Shown in pieces: positions 55,073 through 64,000 of a DNA stretch of 64,000 nucleotides (position 1 is the stretch's first letter; every line of letters starts with the position of its first letter). The notes beneath the pieces are model-generated. The model made no database searches. It was not told where the DNA came from and saw nothing but the letters and a program-made list of their open reading frames with translations. The position numbers and the translations under genes were made by a program. Source of the DNA: Mastigias papua (lineage: Eukaryota > Cnidaria > Scyphozoa > Rhizostomeae > Mastigiidae); NCBI GenBank assembly GCA_964019165.1, contig OZ025273.1, positions 3,281,823 through 3,345,822 on the forward strand, in the 5' to 3' direction.

Positions 55073-56917
55073 CGTTGAATTAGAAGTCTTGTTATGTTCT
55101 GTTTCAAGAAGGTTGTTGTTTCTGAATCTATTGTAAAAACGCACACAGGAATATCACAGAGGGAAGGTCTCAAAAACGGTAAATGACCTTTAAATGCTGT
55201 CTGCTGCAACTGAGGATGTTGTAATAATCAGTGATGAAAGTAGGGCTGATGATGATGATTGAGGGGGTCACTACTAGAAACATCTGTACGAGATTTATTG
55301 TGATTGCTTTTATGTTTTCATACGTTTTAATGGGATTTTCGTTATTCTTTTGTGAATTAGTTTTCATCTTGTGACTTTTGTGATTTTTCTCAAAAGTCTA
55401 GAAGATTTTTCCAAGTGATATATCCCTCGATGACGATATTAATTATCATAATGATAATAATTATACTCGTGCATCAAAGATGGGAGTTGATTTTCATTAA
55501 TACGTCGTAAAATGTTAAGAAAATGACAAATATTTAATTTGTCAAAGTCAGTTAGCAAATTTTATATTTTAATGTTGCGATGAAAAATGAAACTTGTTTG
55601 AATGAAAACTAAAGAAATTACTTTTTCTTTGTCTCTAAAGATCTCAGCGGAATTTAATTCTAGTGGTGAAAAATTTCAGTGGGAACATGGTGGACGCTAG
55701 AACCGAAACATGATATGCCGACAAATCCAGAATAGCTTAGATGCCGACAAAATGGAAAAGGAATTGCTGAAAACATTTTGTACCACTTTATTTTGACCTA
55801 AAATTGGCAGCAAGCTTTCCAGTACAAAATGAGAATTTTACATCTGTCAGGGTACCAAGTGCCGACATATTTTTGCATTATGCTGCCAATGGAGTGTCAT
55901 TAGGGAACTTTAGGGGAAACTGCTCCCCATAACACCCCTTAGCGCCATCCCTGGGTGGGAAAAACACTTTCTAATCACCGAAATTAAATCCCACCTAATC
56001 CCATGAAAATTTTTTGCACTTAATGCAAGTGCTTCGGGAAGCATACGTCTCAAAATTGTTAAATTTAGTAAATGTTATAGATTTACACAATTTGCCGACA
56101 AATTGCACACGTAATACTTCAAAATTTTAGCAGATAATCTCGTGAGAGCCTCTCCCATTTCCCGGCAAATTATGAGCTCACAGCCCCCCCCCAAGAGCAT
56201 TTCTAGAAATAGCCATGCAACGTTTCAAAATTGTATTTCCCGCTATTTTCAAAAATTATCTTGAAAATAGCCAGCGCTTTACCGATCTGATTGCACGTCG
56301 CGTAGCTCGTGACTCATGGATTTCGTTTGAATTGAATGAAAGCGGAAAGAAAATTACCATTACATGGCAAACAAACACCATATTGGACAATTATTAGCTG
56401 TACACGTTAACGTATATTTCAATGGCGATATCTATGCACGAAATTGCGTCTGCTGACAAAACGGTCTCATATAATTAAAAGGAATTTTAATCATATAGTT
56501 AGCTCACAAACAAGCTGTTGTGTATTTTGTTATCCGGAGTAATTGGATTTCTCTTCTAGATTTGCATGATTCCAAATTTTGAAGTCATTCAAAAATAGTG
56601 AGTGTATCTAGCCCAACTTTTCTTCCATGATATGTTTGTGTCTTTAGCCTGATGACTATAATACAAGGACGGCACTTTGGGACGTTTTAGGTATGTGGAC
56701 ATAAGATCTTGTCAATACAATGTGTTAGTTTGCTTAGTATTTCATTGTCTTCTTTTTTACTTCGTTTATTCGTATTATACAAACTCGTGAATGTATACAA
56801 GATACCTAAATTTAGTGTGCCGTGGTAAACTATGTATGCAGTGACAAAACGTTTTTTGAGGTGAGTACATTAAAAGTGTGTAGTAAAAGAGCCATTCAAC
56901 CTGTTCGTACTACAGAA
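55073..56917. other. Intergenic, nothing recognised
   Basis: A 60-codon plus frame at 56,215-56,397 has no recognisable domain. Otherwise AT-rich DNA. Confidence 0.4.
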
Positions 56918-57170
56918 CTTCACAATAGCACGAAAAAGCGGTTCAGTTTCTCATTTGGACTCCTCAAGTAAACAATGGTGAATAGGTGCCAAGTGGCCAA
57001 TCATAGGGCTAACTGGACACATTATTAATCATATCACATGTATCCGCATCTGGCTATATATTTCAGTTCACCTTTCGGTCGTTGTCCGACGTTTCATACT
57101 CTGACGAGTGTCGAACGAAAAAAGCTTTTCAGTATGTTAGAAGAATCCCACTTTTCGTGCTATAGTGAAG
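56918..57170 (+). mobile_element. Inverted-repeat element carrying a hammerhead-like motif
   Basis: Ends CTTCACAATAGCACG and CGTGCTATAGTGAAG are inverted repeats (14 of 15). The right ~150 bp matches the arms of the foldback at 30,619-30,936 (CATCTGGCTATATATTT, GTTCACCTTTCGGTCG, CCGACGTTTCATACTCTGA). The left part is unrelated. Non-coding. Confidence 0.7.
57095..57136 (+). ncRNA. Hammerhead ribozyme-like motif (copy 3, intact core)
   Basis: Order: CATACT (57095-57100), CTGACGA (57101-57107), GTGTCGAAC (57108-57116), GAAA (57117-57120), AAAGCTTTT (57121-57129), C57130, AGTATG (57131-57136). CATACT and AGTATG pair over six bases (stem I). G-C and U-A close a short stem II. AAAAGCTTTT is a perfect palindrome as stem III. 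CUGANGA, GAAA and the U-H cleavage site are all conserved, predicting cleavage after C57130. This is a type I layout; the tiny stem III would favour a dimer. Confidence 0.65.
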
Positions 57171-57660
57171 AACTATTCAACCCTTCAAGACTGTAATCCT
57201 ACCATCTTTTGCGTCAAAAGTTGCTTTGATTAAGATATCAGTTGCGATATCAATAACAGTCAACAATCAAAGCTCGATCAATTAACTTTGCGGAAGACTT
57301 GTCTTGCTCACATTAAAAGCAAAAATAAAGGGCACTGACACAAAAATTTCTTAGGAGCTCCGCCCAATATCCATGGTCTATACAAAATGCTTGGTGATGA
57401 ATTTTCTTTGTAATTGTGTATGGCATTCAAGGAAACTATGAAATTGCAACTGAAATGCATATGCTGCTCAAAATAAGATCTCCTGGTTTCATTACTTATT
57501 CTGTTAATAATTAAAATTATACGAAAAGTAGCGTCACAAAAGGCCATTATAATACAAAGTACAATGCTCCAAGCATTCGGCACTCAGTGAATTTATAGTA
57601 AGCTTACAAGCAGCTGCATTGGGGATGGTGTAGATGCAATAATATTGAGCAGCTAGTCCT

Positions 57661-57945
57661 CGATATGGATGGGCTACTTCCAAGTGGTCAGAGCGTTTGA
57701 CTTCTATGCTGAACATCCATGGCTAGAGGGAAACCTTCGGCTCATAGGTGGGATGCTCGTTCTCTGTTCACCCAGCAGCAATTGGGTACCTAGTGGTAAT
57801 AATGGGGACTTAAGGGCGGCGAAGAAAGGTACTAGTCACCCTACAATACTATGCCGATTACCCAGGATAAGTGTCCTCTCAAACAGGCGCTCGCCAACAC
57901 ACAGAATCGTATATGGGGCTGATCTTTACCAACCTCAGTAGGAGA
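57661..57945 (+). mobile_element. tRNA-derived SINE (family A, copy 1)
   Basis: A tRNA-like head with box A-like CCAAGTGGTCAGAGCG, then a body CCCAGCAGCAATTGGGTACC, AGTGGTAATAATGGGGACTTAAGG and CGTATATGGGGCTGATCTTTACC. The body matches the minus strand at 61,145-61,345. Confidence 0.6.
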
Positions 57946-60900
57946 AGTATTTGCCATTTGTGCCCGGCCGGCGCATTCTTTTGGCAAGAATACTTTTATT
58001 TGTTGCTCAACTTTTGTGTTCTTTTCCGAAATATAAAACTTCTAAACTATAAATTGATGCATTTCCATTTTACCTATACCCATCAATTCCAGTTTAACCC
58101 TCAGAATCGCTTGCATATATAACCCTGTAATGAAGTATGATAAAACACACTGCTATATGGAGGTTATAGTGTATTATATTAGTCATAGATTATTATCCTA
58201 AATAGTGCGCATTGTCATACGACATAGAGGCAACTATAATTAGTAATTGTTAACAGGAAGTGTATGGTGTTTTGATGTTACTTTAAAATTCGTTTTTAGA
58301 GGAATCCCAGTGAAGTAGTCATAGATTACAGTTAATTGTTTTAAATTCTAAGCTTGGCACTGGCAGGAATTAAAACAACTCATAAAATTAATATGGGGTA
58401 ACAGTTGGACAATTACAAGCCAAAGAAAGAAGTCAACTGTTTGGAAAAATTTTGGACAACATATAAGGTGGTAGTCTAAAAATAGACTCGTTTACGTTTT
58501 GGATACGGATCTGTGGAGGAGGAAAATCTGAACCGCGGTAGTAATTTAAAATGTCGGAATTTTATTACACTTTATAACACTTAGTGGTAACTGAATTTTC
58601 ACAATGCAGCAGCCATCAGTCAAGATAGGGAAAGGCATGAGAATGCGAAGAACCCGAAGACTTCAAGTCAAAACGGTGATTTGTTTGCCATTTCTTTGAT
58701 TAAGAGCTTTGATAGTTGAAGCATTCAGGTTGGCTTCTAGGCACTTCTGTTTTTCTGGAATGATTCGCTTATACTAGGAATTAGGATTTTGTGAGCAAAG
58801 GTCTTACTTCTTAAGTGAAATCAAAGGGATATACTGAAGGTAATCTATTTGCAGTGATTCTGGCCTGGTATTTTTGTTGCAAGTGGCAAGCAAAGACACC
58901 TACAGTACGAGGGACGTGGGCAAAGGGGGAGACCCCCCTTGCTCTCAGTCCATGGGGAAAGGAGGCGAGGTGGGCACTTTTTAAACAGTGCTAGCTAAAC
59001 TTCGCGAACTTGTTTCAATGTTTCGTTTATAAACTAACAGCTTCCATTTACTATTTTGGAAGTAGAATTCAGTGAACATTCATATGGGCAGTAGTTTTGT
59101 CATGATACATTTTACCACGATATGCTTCTAAGTATGGGATCTAGCCAAGGAGATTATGTTATAAATAATGTGGTATTAAAACAATAATATCTATGGTGCT
59201 CTGTTTAAAATATTTGCACCCATGCACTTTCTTGTGCAGGTGTCCCTGTTGGCAAGTTATTTGCCTAAAATACAATGATTCTATTTGACAATGTCATAGA
59301 GCTATAATCTAAGGAAATTGAAATTAGGATAATTACTTAATTGCTAAAATAAAATGGGGATTTTCACCTCTGCTGCACCCATGCTAATACATGTCTTTTC
59401 AAACTGTAACTTCTATGGATGCCAAGGGGCAACAGTTATCTAATACTAATACCAAACTTGTACTAAACATTTGTGTCTGGAAATAACTGAGCTTGGACAT
59501 CATTCAGTGAGAAACATTCTTCAAACATTGAATAATAGCACCAGAAATCAGTAGAAACTCTATTAGGATTAGGGCCAATTTAACCTTTGAGGCTCCAAAG
59601 ATAGACTTAGAGGGTTGGTGGCCCATTCAATAAAGAGAAGGGCTCTTTAAACACTAACAATGCAAAATCTTGCCAAAATTTTTTCCATGCTTTTTCAGCC
59701 AAACATATAGGAAGGTTAGCTTATACTGTTGTAATTAGATTAATATGAGAGAAAAGCAACATAAATAACTAAGAGACACGATGATGAGAAGTGCGAGAGA
59801 AGAGAGAGCATGAGTATTTATGAGTTTTAGAAGTAAAAAACTACAACAATACATTGAAACTACAACATATACTAGCAGCTTCTAAACCAGGAGAGTTATT
59901 AGCAAGGGCACTGTTTGTAGTATTTGCTTCATAAAGGGGGCTTAAAAGAGGAAAAGAGCTATGTTAATGGGCCTCATCTGATTTATATTGTCAATTGTAA
60001 TCTAGATTCAGTTGAGCTCATCTTAACTCTTGCAGTTACTGCAAAACTATAGTCCTACTTTAGCAGAGTTTTGATGGCTCAAATGAAACCTTGATGTTTT
60101 AAATGGAGCTTCCCATCTCTTTGATGAAATATTCTTGCAATCCTACATACTCTTTCCCAATTTTTTGTGGTGTCCCCATTTTATAATTGGAATGAAAGAG
60201 ATTCCTCTTTCACCATAGTAAGTGGGAACTATGTTTGGATTTATGATGACTGATTGAATTACATCAGTGTTTCTCAATTGTTTTCTATTGTTGTCTCCTA
60301 GGGAGGAAACAGATTTGTGACTTATTATTATCTACCCAGTGGCCATTACACTGAGGGAGTATCCACGAAGTATGTATGCTCACAGGGCCAGGTAAGTGGA
60401 AAAGGGGATGAAAACAGGCAAAATTAAATGACCAAAGAAGAACTTCAAATGATCATACAAGGGGAGTTGGTTGGTAAGTCAAAAAGCACTTGCATGTACT
60501 TAAAGGGTAGGTTGGTAAAGCAATTTATTGAGTGTGGGTGTACATATTTTCTGGATATTCCATAAAGACATAAAATAAAACAGTTAATTCAAAATGGGAT
60601 GATTATTTAATACCTGGGCAGATGGTATTTACAAAAGATGGGTCATTCAATTAAATCAAATTGATAGATTGGCCATGTTGGTCAGGGTTTACCATAAAGC
60701 ACATAATTTTGTCATTGATGGTGGGAGCTTGCCATTACCTCATTAAAATTAAATGTACCCCCCATTTGGGAAATCCCCGGATTGAAAATATGGCCTCAGA
60801 AATTAGAATTTTTATCCGTTTTAGATCGTTAACTCCATTCTATCTCCATCCCAGGTGTTATTGAGTCTTGGCTAGTTTATTGTATTAAATAGCATGCTTG

Positions 60901-61144
60901 TTTTCCTGCAGATGTTTTACACATTTTAAAACAAGGATCAATTATTTGTCATCTGTTGCATCATTATCAGCATATGTAATCTTTATATATATTCTGTTGA
61001 GACAAATGTAACTAGTGTTAAAAGGGTATACTGGTGTTTCAGGAAACCGTTTTGTGATCTGTGTTGCTATGATTCCCCAGTAATACCTTAATTCTTTCCC
61101 TATTCTACCCTAAATTTCCCCCAATAACTTACTAAAAGATCTTT
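57946..61144. other. Intergenic, nothing recognised
   Basis: No supported exon, RNA or complete mobile element in about 3.2 kb. Confidence 0.4.
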
Positions 61145-61345
61145 CTGTATTCTGAGAAGCCATGGGTAAGGTAAAGTAAAGGCTACTTCCATATATGATT
61201 TCACACGTTGAGGAGTGCCCGTTAGAGTGAAGGTTGTTCTGAGCAGTTGGCATAGTGAGGTGGGTGACCAGCTCCTTTAAATTCCCCAGTGTTGCCACTT
61301 GGTACCCATTTGTTGCTGGGTGGGAAGTCAGCAAGTATCCAAACT
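61145..61345 (-). mobile_element. SINE (family A, copy 2, truncated)
   Basis: The minus strand reads CCCAGCAACAAATGGGTACC, AAGTGGCAACACTGGGGAATTTAAAGG and CATATATGGAAGTAGCCTTTACC, the body of the SINE at 57.7 kb. The tRNA head is missing. Confidence 0.6.
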
Positions 61346-61379
61346 ATGATGCGAAGGACGATACAACGTTGTAAGATAA

Positions 61380-62235
61380 ATGATAGCATATATGAATCAA
61401 AGGACAAACAATATGAGGGTACCTCAGTGCTCTTGCCTTGGTCTGCTCCTATTTCTTTATAAATCAGTGATTTGCCGTTTACCTTGGTCTTGGGTCACAA
61501 TATATGCACAAATAATAATAGCAGTTTTGTTTTCCTTGAAAACTATCTCCGAGTTGAACAATGCCACCAACTCGGAAATTCAGAATCTTTGTTGGCAACT
61601 TCTGTGAAACAGGCTGTGTCTTTATATTGCAAAGACACAGGGGTACATCATGAAACCTCGGGTGTTTGGATTGGGATGATTCAACCTATTTTACCCTCTT
61701 TTTTCGAATGGAAAGCAAAAGATTGAATCTACTTGAAGCAGCCAACATCTTGGAGTACAGAATGATCCATTACTAGAGTGGGAATAACAGGTCAATGTCG
61801 CTCGAGAAATGGAAATGTTCATGTACTCTAAGAAATATCTTTCGTTGTAAATCATCAAAGCGATGCATTTCAGTATTGTAGAACTGTACTTTAGACATTG
61901 CTGGTCAGTATAGGGTGTGCTGGTGACACCATTCTGATAAAAGTGCAACATCTGCCACATCGGACAGTCCATACAGTCACTGTTTCACAGATTGCCCCCT
62001 TTCTTGTAATTGAATCTAACGTAGTACCAGTACTGGCATCAGGATTTCCACTGCTTAAAATGTTAAATTGACTGTGGAGCTTTTTGCATCGAAGGGCTAG
62101 TGGTCGAAACGAGTTGAATTATGACTTATAAACTGCTCATTCTCTGGCTACTTTTGAAATAAGACTGAATGCATTCTTCCAAGATCAGAGCCTGACAATC
62201 CGACTCCACATTAGGTGTTATTTCTCAGTTACTTT
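61380..62235 (+). pseudogene. Degenerate LINE reverse-transcriptase remnant
   Basis: Near 61,415-61,480 the frames read VPQCSCLGLLLFLY, a decayed GVPQGSCLGPLLFLIY motif, followed by NDLP-like and EIQNL sequence. Near 62,095-62,200 a frame reads ASGRNELNYDL...AHSLATFEIRLNAFF, the CR1/L2-type C-terminus. The part between is not readable. Dead copy. Confidence 0.5.
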
Positions 62236-64000
62236 TCCTTACTTTCCATAGTTTTAACGTCTTCTCTTACAGTAGATTTCGAAATTCACCCCAATGTATG
62301 CCTTTGTAGCCAGTTATGTGCTTTAAGCAGGGCACATTGTAACACAGTTTTTTGGCGCATTTGCTAAATGTAAGTAACATTGTTAAAATGAGCAAAGTAC
62401 AGTTATAAAAGAGACTATTAGAAAAAGGAATGGCACGTCCTTCGCGAAAGGTTTTTCAGGCTAGAGTAATTTAATTTTTGGTTTTTAGCGTATCCCAGCA
62501 AGTACACCCTGTGAACGAAAAATGTCTTTGATCAGCTGCAATTTTTCCCAGTTGATGTCGCATGTTGAAAGTCGTATCTTCCATTGCGTTACAATCCTAG
62601 TGAAATTACCGCTCACCAAGGATGGCGAATAGTAAGTAGCTTACTGCGCATAACTGCGAACCTTATTACAGTATTAAATCGACCTAATTGATAAAACGAG
62701 TACCATCTACACTACGCCCCACCGAGATGCCGACCAAAAGTTGCTCGTTGTAGCGAAAATTTTTTCATTACGTAATGAACAGATACCGTAATTACCGTTA
62801 TATGCAATTGGATTTCCAGCTGTTTTGTGTATGAAGTATTAGGCGTAGAAACGTAATTACTATGCGCCAGTAATCTGTTCATATATTGCAAATCGTTTGC
62901 TTTTGCCTTTAAAGATGAGCACAATAGGAATCAACGTAACTTAATTTTTATTTATTTGAAAGACGCTTTTGGAAGTTTTATTAATGCAAATATTCAAATG
63001 CCACTCTTCGCAGTCTGCCGAGTAGGCAGCTCAAACTGTGAAATCTGCCTAGTATCTTAACTGCCTTCAATTCTTGGGAAAGTCACATCCATAGCTATGG
63101 CCGGCGGAGCCAAGGGGCTGGGTGGCTGTAGTTCCTCTACTTTTTACGGAAGATGTGCTTTAGTACGCGTTTTAGCACCCTCTATATCCCTGCACTGTTA
63201 ATCTATCCACTCGAGCTCCCCACCAAAAAATGTTTCCCCCACCGCCCCTGATAGCTCTTGGTGTCCTCGAATGTAAACAACAGACGATCAAAAATCCAAG
63301 ACAGTCTTAAGCCAATGTAGTAGTTATCCACAGAACAGAATACATCTATCCATGTCCATACTTGCAATAGGCACAGTTAGGCTTTAGAGTTGCAGACTTC
63401 GCTGTGCTTCTAGCGCCGTTTCCTTTTGTCTCCAGTGTACTACCATTCTGGAATTAGCATTCCAGTCTTCATAACTCTGTGGTAACATCCCCCTTTCCCC
63501 GACAACCCTTCGTAGTACCAGCCCTAGATGTCCACAGTGGAATGGGTTGAAATGTGTAGTTGGATAGTGGTGGAGTGCACTAGCGCAGGACTAAATGCTC
63601 TCAGAGCGCATGTCAGAACTGACTTTTCAGAGCAACTCTATAGTTAAGTGTTAAATGTTACAGAATTAATGTATTGATGGATTCTGAATAGGATAAATTT
63701 CCTGAACCTCAGTGACCAACCTGCTGTCTTTTCCTAGCAGAATATTCAATTGGTGATTTACGTCGAGAATTTAAGTTCTCTGACATTTTTGTGGCGAAGA
63801 ATGAATTCATGGTCAGAATGAATATATATGCTAGGCCATTATTCCATGCTATCTTAATTGCCGCTTAACAGCGGTCGGTTAATAGCTCGGTATTGACCAT
63901 AATGAATACGTCTGGACTCTATTATGCAGGCAATAGTGAAATTGCACTCCACAATGAACATATGATTGCTTTTTTCTATATGGGTATCCTATTTATTTAT
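62236..64000. other. Intergenic, nothing recognised
   Basis: No supported gene, RNA or repeat was seen up to the window end. Confidence 0.4.

Noticed and set aside
56215..56397. 60-codon plus frame
   Set aside because: No domain, no homologue recognised, isolated in AT-rich DNA.
57669..57941. 90-codon plus frame
   Set aside because: It lies within a tRNA-derived SINE whose body recurs at 61.2 kb.

Overview
The window is nuclear DNA of a multicellular animal. It is AT-rich, its genes are split by GT-AG introns, and it carries SINEs, LINEs, MITEs, a Ty3/Gypsy element and long (TA)n tracts. Secreted lectin-like, ILEI/F5-8C and small PAN-domain proteins next to vertebrate-like BiP and AK8 genes suggest a marine invertebrate, most likely a cnidarian (sea anemone or coral). 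That placement is inference; nothing here fixes the species.

Layout. 1-2,780: possible ends of an unidentified plus-strand gene and a PIF/Harbinger-type MITE. 2,782-8,244 (minus): a three-exon gene for a 1,067-aa secreted protein (ricin-B-like repeats, ILEI domain, F5/8C domain, novel C-terminal part). 11.2-12.7 kb: a dead LINE. 13.5-17.2 kb (plus): complete ER chaperone BiP/HSPA5 gene, three exons, with a perfect ER stress response element upstream. 18.7-33.3 kb (minus): complete 15-exon adenylate kinase 8 gene; all splice phases join to 467 aa. Its introns hold MITEs, a SINE, TA microsatellites and a foldback element with two hammerhead-ribozyme-like motifs. 34.1-43.8 kb: a decayed LINE split by a nearly intact 7.2-kb Gypsy element. 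47.2-52.1 kb (minus): two small secreted PAN-domain genes flanking a 17-copy 80-bp satellite and a possible two-TM microprotein. 52.1-64 kb: MITEs, SINEs, a third hammerhead-like motif and a LINE remnant, with no gene I could recognise.

The genes do not form a pathway. BiP folds proteins in the ER under stress control. AK8 balances nucleotides in cytosol or cilia. The lectin/ILEI and PAN proteins are extracellular and probably act in matrix, mucus or recognition. BiP and AK8 are convergent neighbours; their human counterparts both lie on chromosome 9q.

The most unusual signals are (i) three copies of a 41-42-nt motif that folds as a minimal type I hammerhead ribozyme with a palindromic stem III, inside inverted-repeat mobile elements, and (ii) a young Gypsy element with a MYND zinc finger at the start of Pol, entered by an in-frame GGGAAAC -1 frameshift site. 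Exon borders were read by eye from splice consensus, reading phase and family similarity; no alignment, transcript or database search was possible.
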